Source: an uncultured Bacteroidota bacterium (GTDB lineage Bacteria > Bacteroidota > Bacteroidia > Bacteroidales > 4484-276). From it: a stretch of DNA of 41,474 nucleotides. Position 1 is the first letter of the stretch; each line of letters opens with the position of its first letter. Under the pieces are notes generated by a model that was not told the origin of the DNA, ran no database searches, and saw nothing but the letters and a program-made list of their open reading frames with translations. Position numbers and translations under genes: made by a program. Location: NCBI GenBank assembly GCA_903944895.1, contig CAJATL010000013.1:1-41474 (forward strand). Direction: 5' to 3'. Of this stretch, positions 33,345-41,474 are shown in pieces.

Positions 33345-33848
33345 TTATGGGTTGGTTAATTGACTGATCAGTGATGAAAATTCGGGGTATTGCAGGATGA
33401 GTTCATCGCGTTCGCCGGCTTCATAATCCTCAAATTCATAGCCCGGCGACATGGTTGTTCCTACGAGCGCGAATTTACCCCCGGAAATAAGTTTCGAACC
33501 TTGCCAAACCTCGCCAGGCACAATAATTTGAGGCACTTGTCCGGCAAGCAGATTATTCCCGATTTCGATAATTTTTCCCGATCCATCAGGAGAAAGTTGC
33601 AATTGTTCGATGGGATCGCCCAGATAAAAATGCCAGATTTCGTCTCCCGGAAGACGGTGTAAAGCCGAAAAACTCTCCGCAGTCATCAGATAATAAATGC
33701 ACGAATAAATTGACTTCCTGGTTCTGATACCACCATTATAAGGCGCTTTTTCGATAATAGTATCACTTCGGTAAGTTTCCCTGTAAAAGCCACCTTCCTC
33801 TTCTAAAGGTATCAGGTTTAAATGCTTAATAATATCTTCGATGTTCAT
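33345..33848 (-). CDS. Cupin superfamily protein (cupin_5, DUF985)
   Basis: About 167 residues from the ATG at 33848. Motifs of the DUF985/cupin_5 family: 'GGFYRETYRS' near the start, 'TRKSIYSCIYYLMTAESFSALHRLPGDEIWHFYLGDP' (central barrel, possible metal-site His and Glu), 'QIIVPGEVWQGSKL' and 'LVGTTMSPGYEFEDYEAGERDELI'. The family is small, cytoplasmic and of uncertain function, perhaps sugar-related. It lies 10 bp upstream of the dehydrogenase gene and probably heads that two-gene operon. Confidence 0.88.
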   Translation of the reverse strand: MNIEDIIKHLNLIPLEEEGGFYRETYRSDTIIEKAPYNGGIRTRKSIYSCIYYLMTAESFSALHRLPGDEIWHFYLGDPIEQLQLSPDGSGKIIEIGNNLLAGQVPQIIVPGEVWQGSKLISGGKFALVGTTMSPGYEFEDYEAGERDELILQYPEFSSLISQLTNP

Positions 33849-33934
33849 TTTAATGGATTTTTTGGTGCATGATAATTTCAAGTAAATTTGACCGAAAATA
33901 GTAAAATTCCTTCACTTCAAATTTGAAACCGAAA

Positions 33935-34603
33935 ATGAAGCCAATAAAACTTGCTAACAAGCGCGAAAGATGGGGACTTACAGGCTGGGGCTGGCTGGCG
34001 GTTCTCTTACTTTTAACCGTCTGGATCTGGGTTACTGCACGAAACATTGTACCATTTCTTTCGAAGGAAGAAACAATTGCTGCCCGGGTAATGGTTTTGG
34101 AGGGTTACGTTCCGGATTATGCTTTCCCGGAGATCATCAGAATTTTTACCGAAGACAATTACGAATTTTTAATCGCCACCGGCACTTCTTACGACCAGGG
34201 TTTTTACATTTCTGGCGTCAGATCATCAGCCGAACTGATTGGTAAATCCCTAAAGAATATTGGTTTTGATACCACCAAAATGGCCGTTGTCCCGGCGTCC
34301 TCCGATGTTTACCGCGACAGGACTTTCTACACCGGGCAAGCCGTAAAAACCTACCTCCAGAAATACCGTCCCGAAGTAAAATCGATAAACCTGGTGTCGG
34401 TGGGTGTTCATGCCCGGCGTAGCCATTATCTTTATAAACTGGCCATTGGATCAGAACTTAAAGTCGGCAATATCGTCATCCCGGACAAAAATTTTAATAA
34501 AAAAAACTGGTACAAATCAAGTGTGGGATTTAGGACAGTAATTTTCGAAATGATAGGCTATCTTTATATTCATTGGATTTTTGCTCCTGAAAAGCAAAAA
34601 TAA
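33935..34603 (+). CDS. DUF218/YdcF (SanA/ElyC-like) membrane protein
   Basis: About 222 residues from the ATG at 33935; a TTG 12 bases upstream is also in frame. One N-terminal membrane helix ('GWGWLAVLLLLTVWIWV', about 15-35) is followed by an alpha/beta domain with DUF218-like motifs ('ARVMVLEGYVPDYAFPEII', 'FLIATGTSYDQG', 'VKSINLVSVGVHARRSHYLYK'). Relatives such as SanA and ElyC act in envelope polysaccharide or peptidoglycan homeostasis, fitting the glycosyltransferase cluster that follows. The family's catalytic status is unclear. Confidence 0.75.
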   Translation: MKPIKLANKRERWGLTGWGWLAVLLLLTVWIWVTARNIVPFLSKEETIAARVMVLEGYVPDYAFPEIIRIFTEDNYEFLIATGTSYDQGFYISGVRSSAELIGKSLKNIGFDTTKMAVVPASSDVYRDRTFYTGQAVKTYLQKYRPEVKSINLVSVGVHARRSHYLYKLAIGSELKVGNIVIPDKNFNKKNWYKSSVGFRTVIFEMIGYLYIHWIFAPEKQK

Positions 34604-34805
34604 CTACTGCGATGAAGGTAATTCCGGAGTTCAGGCACGAGTGATAAAATTATCCCGAAACCTTACATTAAAAATCCCTTCACAATAACTCCATTCTTTT
34701 AAGCAAGAAATTAATATTTTTGCCAGCTTTCGCTAATTTTACGTTTTCGATGCGATAAATTAGTTTGTATGCTGTAATAAATAATTTCAAACATCAAAAA
34801 TTTGG

Positions 34806-35516
34806 ATGAAGCGACTTACTGTTAGTGTGATAATGGTTGTGCAGAATGGTGAAAAATACTTTAAAAGCGCGATCGAAAGTGTTATGAATCAAAGCCATCA
34901 ACCAGATGAAATTATTGTGGTTGATGGTATTTCGACTGACCAGACCGCCATAATTTCACGATCATATTCAAACATTATTTACCTTAAACAGTCAGGAACC
35001 GGCCTGGCAAACGCAAGAAATACCGGAATTGATTTTGCCAAAAGTGATCTTGTTGCTTTTTTGGATTATGATGATTTGTGGACAAAGGATAAATTAAAGA
35101 TTCAAATCGTGGAATTTGAAAATAGTCCTGATAGTCAATACAGTTATGGCAACCTGAAATTCTTTTTGGAACCTGGAAATGAAGCCCGTTATGGATATAC
35201 TTCCTCCTCTTTCACCGAGCCTAAGTTTGGCCTTACACCGGGAACACTGGTGGCAAGAAAATCATTATTTGAAACCATTGGCGGTTTTAAAACTGAATAC
35301 AAAATCGGATGTGATTTTGAATGGTTTACCAGGGCAAAAGACCTGAAAATTCCATTTAGTTTTATTCCTGAAATCCTTTTGCTTAAAAGGGTTCATCAAT
35401 CAAATCTTTCTAATGATGTGGCAACAAACAGAAACGAAATTCTGAAGGTTATTAAGCAATCCCTTAATTCTAAGCGGCAGGAAAAAACCAATGTGGATTT
35501 CGAAAATTTGAATTAA
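34806..35516 (+). CDS. Family 2 glycosyltransferase
   Basis: A 236-residue protein with a GT-A fold: 'SVIMVVQNGEKYFKSAIESVMNQSHQPDEIIVVDG' (nucleotide-sugar binding), 'GLANARNTGIDFAKSDLVAFLDYDDLW' carrying the DxD-type metal motif, then an acceptor region with 'ETIGGFKTEYKIGCDFEWFTRAK'. No membrane segment, so cytoplasmic face. It probably adds a sugar to a lipid-linked surface glycan. It lies 11 bp upstream of the large GT4-GT2 fusion on the same strand, so the two are co-transcribed. Confidence 0.93.
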   Translation: MKRLTVSVIMVVQNGEKYFKSAIESVMNQSHQPDEIIVVDGISTDQTAIISRSYSNIIYLKQSGTGLANARNTGIDFAKSDLVAFLDYDDLWTKDKLKIQIVEFENSPDSQYSYGNLKFFLEPGNEARYGYTSSSFTEPKFGLTPGTLVARKSLFETIGGFKTEYKIGCDFEWFTRAKDLKIPFSFIPEILLLKRVHQSNLSNDVATNRNEILKVIKQSLNSKRQEKTNVDFENLN

Positions 35517-35527
35517 GACGTTAATCA

Positions 35528-37729
35528 ATGGTCAAAATACTTCATATTATTGATAAAATTACAGGCTCAGGGCCAACACGTTCGATAATTACATCCGTAA
35601 AGATTGCTGCTAAACTTGGTTTAATGCAGCAACATCGGATTATTGCATTAAACAGGCAGGCCTATCCGGTCTCGCTTCTTCTCGCCAAACAAGCAGGGAT
35701 CACGATAATCAGAGAACCATCATCACAGGCACAGATGGAAGAAATTGAAAACGCGGATATTGTTCATTTTCATTTCTGGAACAACCCTGATATTTATGAA
35801 TTTCTAAGACCCGATAAGCCTGCGATGCGTTTTTTAACGCATATTCGTATTCATGGGGCTACAGCTCCTCAAATTATTACCCGGAAATTATTGGATTATT
35901 CTGATTTTATTTTAGCCACAAGCCGCTCAACCCTTGATTTACCGGTTTTTAAAAATGTAGACCGCAATTGTACCGATGTGGTTTATGGAATTGCTGATTG
36001 GGATAGATTGAAAAATGTTGTGAAAAAGCAACACGAGGGGTTCAATGTAGGATACATCGGAACGGTGAATTTCGCAAAGTTGCATCCCAAATTTATCCAG
36101 ATGAGTGCATCTGTCGAAATCCCGGATGTAAAATTTTTGGTGTATGGAGGGGGTATTGAAAAGGAGCTCCATAAGCAGGCTGTTGAAATGAATGCCGCAG
36201 GAAAATTCGGGTTTGGCGGATATGTTGAGAATATTAAACCGATTTTGGAAAATCTGGATGTTTTTGGTTATCCATTGTGTGATGGAACTTACGCAACTTC
36301 CGAAAAAAGTTTGCAGGAAGCTATGTATGCCGGGATTCCGCCCGTGGTTTTTCCTTACGGTGGGGTTAAGCATTTGGTTCAAAACAACGAAACCGGTCTG
36401 ATTGTAAATAGTGAAGTTGAATATAAAGAGGCCATCGAATTTCTTTTTGAAAATCCTAACGAACGGTTGAGATTAGGAGAAAATGCAAGGAAATACGCAA
36501 TCAGCCACTTCGACGGTGAACACTGGGTGAGAAAGCAGCAGGATGTTTATGAACAAATGATCAAACTTCCAAAATCCAATCGTTCCTGGAATTTTCCCGC
36601 TGATAGCTCAGAAAAGGAATCTGCTGCTGAGTTATTTATTCAATCTTTGGGAATGTCTGCACCTTATTTTCAAATCAGTTATTCAAGTAGTAACCTTGAT
36701 GAGGTTTTGGCTGCCGATTCGATAATTGCCGACGCTGCTCCTGTATTGGCTGGTGGCGAAGGAGGGATTTTTCAATATCGAAACCATTATTCTGAAGACC
36801 CGCATTTAAGGGTTTGGTCAGGTTTGGTATTGCAAAAAAACGGAAATCATTCCTCCGCAATGAACGAATTTTCTACGGCAATCGAATCAGGGTTTAACCG
36901 GCCGAATGTTTTTTGGCATTTGCATAAATCTGCTATGGTTGTTGGAGATGATGAAACCGCTCTTTCAGCTCTGATAAAGGTAAATGAATTGGCTCCGGAT
37001 TTCGAAGCATCTAAAACAACGCAAAAAAATGGTGAATTTATCGATGCTAAAAATCCCTTGATAAGCATAATAATAGTGGTTTACAACCGCGAAAAATATA
37101 TCCGTGAAGCGATTGAAAGTGTTTTGGCGGATCAGTATTCTCCAAAAGAAATCATTGTTGTTGACGATGGTTCTTCAGATAATACTGTTAAAATAGTTGC
37201 GGATTTTCCGGGTGTTATTCTTATCTGCCAGGAAAACTGCGGTGTGTCTGTTGCCCGAAATGCCGGAATTGAAGCTTCAAAGGGTGAGTATATTACTTTT
37301 CTCGACAGTGATGATATCTGGATGCCGGGAAGAATTGATGCCGGCCTTGACTATTTCAACCGGCAACCTGAAATCAGTTTTATTTTTGGCCAGGAGGTTA
37401 TTTTTCTGGAGGAAGGAGTACAAAAACCAGCTTTGATCCTTCAGGAGTGGATTGAAAAACCAAGGGACGCCAGCAACAACGGGTCAATTATGGCGAAAAG
37501 GTTATGTTATGAAAAAATCGGCCTTTTTAACCCGGAGTATAAAAAAGATGAGGATACAGAATGGAACATCCGGGCATTACAAGGAATGTTGAAAATGATA
37601 AGGATTCCATTTGTCTTTCAACGTCGCAGGATACATGATTCGAATATTTCGTTGGTGCAGGGTGACATCAGAAACAAGAGCCTTCTGAAAATAATGCATG
37701 AATCGATAAAGCGTAAAAAAGAGGAATAA
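35528..37729 (+). CDS. Bifunctional glycosyltransferase: GT4 + TPR-like linker + GT2
   Basis: A 733-residue fusion. Residues 1-345 are a GT-B type GT4 enzyme: 'ILHIIDKITGSGPTRSI' at the start, 'NADIVHFHFWNN', 'GYIGTVNFAKLHPKFI', and 'SEKSLQEAMYAGIPPVVFPYGG' containing the E-x7-E-like donor site. Residues about 365-505 are helical with a TPR-like pair ('RVWSGLVLQKNGNHSSAMNEFSTAIESG'). Residues about 512-733 are a GT-A type GT2 domain ('SIIIVVYNREKYIREAIESVL', 'VDDGSSDNTVKI', 'ITFLDSDDIW'). One polypeptide could add two different sugars in sequence. The GT2 half resembles the separate GT2 just upstream, so domain duplication and fusion is plausible. Confidence 0.92.
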   Translation: MVKILHIIDKITGSGPTRSIITSVKIAAKLGLMQQHRIIALNRQAYPVSLLLAKQAGITIIREPSSQAQMEEIENADIVHFHFWNNPDIYEFLRPDKPAMRFLTHIRIHGATAPQIITRKLLDYSDFILATSRSTLDLPVFKNVDRNCTDVVYGIADWDRLKNVVKKQHEGFNVGYIGTVNFAKLHPKFIQMSASVEIPDVKFLVYGGGIEKELHKQAVEMNAAGKFGFGGYVENIKPILENLDVFGYPLCDGTYATSEKSLQEAMYAGIPPVVFPYGGVKHLVQNNETGLIVNSEVEYKEAIEFLFENPNERLRLGENARKYAISHFDGEHWVRKQQDVYEQMIKLPKSNRSWNFPADSSEKESAAELFIQSLGMSAPYFQISYSSSNLDEVLAADSIIADAAPVLAGGEGGIFQYRNHYSEDPHLRVWSGLVLQKNGNHSSAMNEFSTAIESGFNRPNVFWHLHKSAMVVGDDETALSALIKVNELAPDFEASKTTQKNGEFIDAKNPLISIIIVVYNREKYIREAIESVLADQYSPKEIIVVDDGSSDNTVKIVADFPGVILICQENCGVSVARNAGIEASKGEYITFLDSDDIWMPGRIDAGLDYFNRQPEISFIFGQEVIFLEEGVQKPALILQEWIEKPRDASNNGSIMAKRLCYEKIGLFNPEYKKDEDTEWNIRALQGMLKMIRIPFVFQRRRIHDSNISLVQGDIRNKSLLKIMHESIKRKKEE

Positions 37730-37845
37730 TCTGTTTCTAATAGAACCGCCTTTATCGGAATCATTTATGCAAAATCATTTCAAAATAACTCCAGTCACTG
37801 AACATCTTTTTATTAGCAACTTAAAACACTGCCAGAATCAGGATT

Positions 37846-38673
37846 TTAAATCAGAAATTTTTTTGCTTCATGGATAGAGTCTTCCATGGTTTCGATTAAT
37901 AATTTATGATCGGCAAAAGTGGCTGTTTTTGAGATTTCGAGCGGGTCAGAGGAGTCATTAATCCTGACCCTGTTAACATTTTCAGGTTGAATTCCAACAC
38001 TTTGATAATAATCGAAAAACTTAAAACCGTTGCCAGCAACCCTATCTGAAATTTCGATCCAAACGGCGGGTTTTCCAAAAGCGTGTGCGAAAATTAAACC
38101 ATGAAGCGAAGAAGATAGAATAACCTCGCATTGCTGAATCTTGCGAAAAAACTTTTCGGGAGGAGCAAAGACATCAATTATCTGGAAACCCTGATTTTTG
38201 CAATGCTTTATCCAGACCGAGCCGGCATCGCGGTAGTGAGGAATAATGCCAATTTTATGTTTTTCTTTAAACTGCTTTTTAAATAATAACGGCGCCAGAA
38301 CGCCGGGATCGGCAAAACGGTTTGGTGGCGTAATTCCCTGTTTTTGGAGCAGGGCTGCAGTTAGCGGGCCACGTACACAAACAATGGTTTTTGGCGGAAC
38401 AACGAGTTGTGCATCCGAAAACATAAAACCGGCGCCGCAAATAACGGACTGGCTGTCGGCCCAATGCAGGATGCTTCCCAGCAAAATAAGATTGGTTTCG
38501 CTGACTGGTGCCGGCCTTAACGGAATGATATTTTTTGAGAAATAATGCTCCGCAACAACCCGTGAAAATACATCGCCAACATTGGGGAATTTCTGGAAGT
38601 ATTTTAAACGAATGGCCTTGTTATCACTGCCAGTACTGGCAAAACCATGAAATATATTTTTGAAAAATCCCAT
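37846..38673 (-). CDS. Polysaccharide pyruvyl transferase family protein
   Basis: About 275 residues from the ATG at 38673. Family marks: 'FPNVGDVFSRVVAEHYF' near the N-terminus, 'VCVRGPLTAALLQKQGI', 'FADPGVLAPLLF', 'IGIIPHYRDAG' and the characteristic 'QCEVILSSSLHGLIFAHAFGKPAVWIE' motif. Members transfer a pyruvyl ketal from phosphoenolpyruvate to surface sugars, and some relatives act as glycosyltransferases. Convergent with the GT fusion; a strong promoter stands upstream. Confidence 0.88.
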   Translation of the reverse strand: MGFFKNIFHGFASTGSDNKAIRLKYFQKFPNVGDVFSRVVAEHYFSKNIIPLRPAPVSETNLILLGSILHWADSQSVICGAGFMFSDAQLVVPPKTIVCVRGPLTAALLQKQGITPPNRFADPGVLAPLLFKKQFKEKHKIGIIPHYRDAGSVWIKHCKNQGFQIIDVFAPPEKFFRKIQQCEVILSSSLHGLIFAHAFGKPAVWIEISDRVAGNGFKFFDYYQSVGIQPENVNRVRINDSSDPLEISKTATFADHKLLIETMEDSIHEAKKFLI

Positions 38674-38697
38674 CAAAATCTGTTGTTAATTAACAAT

Positions 38698-38728
38698 CAA
38701 AAGTAAAACAATTGACCCCTCGTCCAAA
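38698..38728 (-). promoter_or_regulatory. Bacteroidota promoter (TTTG - N19 - TACTTTTG) for the pyruvyl-transferase gene
   Basis: On the minus strand TTTG (38728-38725) is separated by exactly 19 bases from TACTTTTG (38705-38698), a full consensus match. The transcript would begin near 38691, about 18 bases before the ATG. The surrounding AATCAAAAGTAAAACAATT (38695-38713) is repeated upstream of the next minus-strand gene. Confidence 0.7.
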
Positions 38729-38786
38729 ATTGCTATCAAAAGCATAGCTGGCTTTCTTAATCCTTATTTACAGTTATGTTGATATA

Positions 38787-40115
38787 TCAACCGGGCGCTT
38801 TTCTCTCTTTTACAAAATTGAAAATCCTGCGCTGAAGTTCAAAAATATCATAATTATCAAGGTCAACAAAAACAAAGTTTTCCGACATCTGATTATTGCC
38901 CAAATAATCATAACTCACCATTTTCTTTCGATAAAGAACAATGCAAAGCGGGCCATCATTCTTGCGGAAATATAGTGCGTAAAGTTTAGGAATCATCCGC
39001 TGCTGGGTTCCGAAAATGACAATATCCGAATTTAAAAATGAATGAACCAGATCGTAAAGTTTTTCGATCTCCTCGCCGATAACCATGTTTTGTTCCAATA
39101 AATCTTCAAATGCTTTAAAAGCCTGCTGGTTGTAGGTAAGTGCCCATTCGTGCAGTTGCTCAACCTGATTTTGCGTAAAATTTAACTTCCGGGTTTTTTC
39201 GAAAAGAATGAAAAAGGAGCGGGCAAATCCATCCGAAAACAGAAGCGTTGATAGCTGCTCCGGATCGAAAACCTGTGCAAGATTATTATAAAACGAATAA
39301 TAATCATCAACCGTAACTATCGAAACATCATTTATTTGATGAATCTGTTTAAACTCGACAAATGAATTTTTTTTTCGACCCCAAACCTGGATAAAAGTAT
39401 TCCAGGGAGTTTTTATAGTTGCTGTATCACCCTGCCTGATGTGTAGTAAACATCTGATTTTACCGCTGTCGAACCGGAGTTGCTGCGGATTTGCTTCACG
39501 GGTTTTGAAATAAATCTGTTTAAAATCAAAATCGGGGGTTTGATTACAAATACCGGCACTTATCCCAATTAAAGCAGGTATTTCGTCCGAAAGTTTGAAA
39601 TTTACCAAAAACACCGGCTTCAATGAGTTCACCGTGCTTTTAAGAATTATCGCCTCCAGGAAACAAATCATTTGATTGAAGTAACTTATTTTAAACTTGT
39701 CAAATTCGGTACTTGTCAAATTTATGTTGATGATTTCCATTTCATCAGCAGTAATCCCCGGATTCATTTCATTAAAACTGGCATTTAGCCCAATAAAATC
39801 GTAAATACTGTAATCTTTGAATTTTGTTGGCTTCCCGGATGAATTGTCAGCTTCCTGATTGGTTTCGATGATTAATGGTTTTGGCTGAAAAGGAATATGA
39901 AAATATCGTAATCCCAGGTATTTACCGATCTTATAAATTGCTGTAAACCGTAATAGTTGGTCACTAAAACCCGCCCTGGTTGGCCGAATAGAAAAATAGA
40001 TTGTCCTGCCTTTTAAAAACCTGCGGAATTTTTTGTCTGTTCGCCGGTGTTTGAAAAAGAACATCCCTCTGGAAACCACCTTTTTTAACCGACTCAATAA
40101 TTTCATGGTATTCAT
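38787..40115 (-). CDS. Putative fucosyltransferase-like glycosyltransferase
   Basis: About 442 residues from the ATG at 40115 (an ATG at 40106 is also possible; the TTG further upstream is unlikely). Basic N-terminus. 'FSIRPTRAGFSDQLLRFTAIYKIGKYLGLRYFHIPF' resembles the N-terminal donor-site motif of GT11/O-fucosyltransferase-type enzymes, and 'CLLHIRQGDTATI' matches their H-x-R-x-G-D motif. 'LLFSDGFARSFFILF' and 'SDIVIFGTQQRMIPKLYALYF' fit the late beta-strand motifs. This points to the fucosyltransferase superfamily, but overall similarity to a named family is weak, so the sugar is open. It lies among other surface-glycan enzymes. Confidence 0.68.
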   Translation of the reverse strand: MNTMKLLSRLKKVVSRGMFFFKHRRTDKKFRRFLKGRTIYFSIRPTRAGFSDQLLRFTAIYKIGKYLGLRYFHIPFQPKPLIIETNQEADNSSGKPTKFKDYSIYDFIGLNASFNEMNPGITADEMEIININLTSTEFDKFKISYFNQMICFLEAIILKSTVNSLKPVFLVNFKLSDEIPALIGISAGICNQTPDFDFKQIYFKTREANPQQLRFDSGKIRCLLHIRQGDTATIKTPWNTFIQVWGRKKNSFVEFKQIHQINDVSIVTVDDYYSFYNNLAQVFDPEQLSTLLFSDGFARSFFILFEKTRKLNFTQNQVEQLHEWALTYNQQAFKAFEDLLEQNMVIGEEIEKLYDLVHSFLNSDIVIFGTQQRMIPKLYALYFRKNDGPLCIVLYRKKMVSYDYLGNNQMSENFVFVDLDNYDIFELQRRIFNFVKERKAPG

Positions 40116-40234
40116 AGTACTGATTCTCAATATTAAATTGCCTTTGCCGGCTGACTATTTACCAGAACAATTGCCGTGAAAACAGGAAGGAAATCACCGA
40201 AAATCGTCATAAACAAATGTTGATGGTTAAAAAT

Positions 40235-40242
40235 CAAAAGTA
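40235..40242 (-). promoter_or_regulatory. Candidate -7 box TACTTTTG upstream of the fucosyltransferase-like gene
   Basis: TACTTTTG on the minus strand, about 120 bases before the start at 40115, sits in AATCAAAAGTAAAACAATT (40232-40250), identical to the sequence at the promoter at 38698-38728. The -33 position reads TAAT rather than TTTG, so the match is partial. Confidence 0.4.
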
Positions 40243-40307
40243 AAACAATTAACCATATTTGATTAATATTGCTGCTTAATTGGTGGATTGATTTAAAAAA
40301 ATACCTC

Positions 40308-41372
40308 ATGCTTCAGCACATCCTGATCACGCCTTTTAGCTATCGGCGAATTGAATATCAGCCCGATAAAATGCCCAATCCTTTAAAATCCGGAATTCTT
40401 AAAAAACGTTTCCGGTTTTTTGAGATGATAACCCTGCCCAGTATTAAAGCTCAGGAAAATAGTGATTTTACATGGATAATTGTGGTTGACCCGTTGCTGC
40501 CTGCGGCTTACCGCAACAAGTTTTCGGTAATCACCACCGGAATGAAGAATGTATTCCTGCATAATTTTACCCCCGAAGTAGCCGCAAACAATACCGGCTG
40601 GCTGAAGCCCTATATTCATCCCGAAACCGGCTATCTTATTATTTCTGAATTGGATGCCGATGACGGGATTTTTAGGGGCTTTACACGCTATGTCCAGGAT
40701 TATTATTCAAATTTAATTGAAAGTGGACAAATTCAGCCAATTCAATTTTTGTCGTGTAAAAATGTATTACAGTGGGATTTTTTCAACACACCAAAAGCGC
40801 CTCTGGGATTTATCAAACCCTGGACAAGAGCAAACACACCAACTGTTGCCGCCGGATTAACAGCTTGTTGCAAATATCCCGAAATGGACTTTTCGATATT
40901 TGGCGTTGGTCATCGTTTGGTCAGTTTGCTTTTTGAAGATAATCCAACAGGCGATTTGGATTCCACGCTTATTTACAGGGTTGAGGAGCTGAGAAATACT
41001 ATAAAAAAGATTGCTGCCAGGAGCGATCTCGCCTTTAATGCAGAAGTATCCAGTGAAAATAATTTTCATCAGATTGCGACAAATGAACCACAAACGCTGG
41101 TAACAAACAACCTGTTAAACATGCGTTTTATAAGGTTTTTTGAAGAACCCGGGAAAAGAATAGTTTTCGATTCGCAAACTTCGGTACCGGGAATTGAAAT
41201 TGATTATGACCTGGCTGCCCGGCTAATAAAGGCAAACCGCAAAATTTTGCCACTGCTTGCAGTGCTTTTATGGAAGTTTTTATTCGAAAAAAACTATGTA
41301 AATATTTCTTCCAAAAAATCGAAACTTACCATGATCAAAAGGTTAATCAGAGGTTTTCGGAATATGAAATAA
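40308..41372 (+). CDS. Putative rhamnosyltransferase (PF11316-like)
   Basis: About 354 residues from the ATG at 40308 (MLQHILITPFSYR...), chosen over the upstream in-frame start because the family begins with this 'hxLITxFSYR' motif. Further matches: 'KKRFRFFEMITLPSIKAQENSDFTWIIVVDP' (the family's R..FE..TLPS...Q....W....D) and 'LIISELDADDGIFRGFTRYVQDY' carrying a DxDD metal motif. It probably transfers rhamnose or a related sugar to a surface glycan. A second gene with the same N-terminus begins 27 bp downstream. Confidence 0.82.
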   Translation: MLQHILITPFSYRRIEYQPDKMPNPLKSGILKKRFRFFEMITLPSIKAQENSDFTWIIVVDPLLPAAYRNKFSVITTGMKNVFLHNFTPEVAANNTGWLKPYIHPETGYLIISELDADDGIFRGFTRYVQDYYSNLIESGQIQPIQFLSCKNVLQWDFFNTPKAPLGFIKPWTRANTPTVAAGLTACCKYPEMDFSIFGVGHRLVSLLFEDNPTGDLDSTLIYRVEELRNTIKKIAARSDLAFNAEVSSENNFHQIATNEPQTLVTNNLLNMRFIRFFEEPGKRIVFDSQTSVPGIEIDYDLAARLIKANRKILPLLAVLLWKFLFEKNYVNISSKKSKLTMIKRLIRGFRNMK

Positions 41373-41399
41373 CCTTAAAAAACCATAACATACAGCAAA

Positions 41400-41474
41400 A
41401 TGATACAGCAAATTATTCTTACCCGGTTTAGTTACCGCGGGAATAACCTTGACCTTAAAAAGGGACAAGATCCG
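41400..41474 (+). CDS. Second putative rhamnosyltransferase, N-terminal fragment cut by the window end
   Basis: An ATG at 41400 opens 25 codons to the window edge beginning MIQQIILTRFSYRG, the same 'LTRFSYR' signature as the preceding gene and the family's most conserved start. It lies 27 bp after that gene's stop, as expected for tandem paralogues in an operon. Nothing beyond the first 25 residues can be seen. Confidence 0.7.
   Translation, partial: MIQQIILTRFSYRGNNLDLKKGQDP

Overview
The window reads as a chromosomal segment of a Bacteroidota bacterium, most likely Bacteroidales/Marinilabiliales-like. The grounds are a SusC/SusD pair, a hybrid two-component regulator with ligand-binding propeller and AraC output, TAnnTTTG-type promoter boxes without Shine-Dalgarno sequences, and Bacteroidota-style intergenic repeats. 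The genus cannot be fixed from the sequence alone.

Layout. (1) 77-8465, minus strand: a glycan-utilisation operon in the order GH130 enzyme, MFS transporter, unclassified (alpha/alpha)-barrel-like lipoprotein, SusC, SusD. The SusD is cut short near the window edge. (2) 8466-12375: about 3.9 kb with no convincing gene. It is full of tandem repeats, palindromes, two copies of a hairpin element whose outer stem covaries, and a 656-nt ORF-less group II intron. (3) 12376-14722, plus strand: an N-terminally membrane-anchored protein and a PD-(D/E)XK nuclease-like protein, neither of a family I recognise. (4) 14798-23781, minus strand: a six-gene operon. A serine/threonine kinase, a TerY-like vWA protein and a PP2C phosphatase (a TerY-P type phosphorylation triad) are followed by three paralogous proteins of zinc ribbon + helical domain + TerB-like domain + Fibrobacter-succinogenes-major-paralogous (FSMP) domain. 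This is the best candidate for a poorly described system. My reading, an inference, is a phosphorylation-controlled sensor/conflict module whose FSMP C-termini are variable binding surfaces. (5) 23782-24603: a repeat-rich spacer. (6) 24604-28659: a hybrid two-component regulator.

(7) 29213-31448, plus strand: AI-2E family transporter, YtxH-like protein, holin-superfamily-like membrane protein and a small basic protein, a common Bacteroidota envelope/stress grouping. (8) 31516-33848, minus strand: pdxH, a pyrimidine-rich repeat array, a short-chain dehydrogenase and a cupin-5 (DUF985) protein. (9) 33935 to the end: a surface-polysaccharide locus with a DUF218/YdcF protein, GT2, a GT4-GT2 fusion, a pyruvyl-transferase-like enzyme, a fucosyltransferase-like protein and two adjacent putative rhamnosyltransferases, the second cut by the window end.

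The TerY-P/FSMP block and the nuclease pair are bounded on both sides by repeat-dense, gene-free DNA. This fits an accessory island inserted between core metabolic and regulatory genes. No tRNA, rRNA, CRISPR array, integrase or transposase gene was found.
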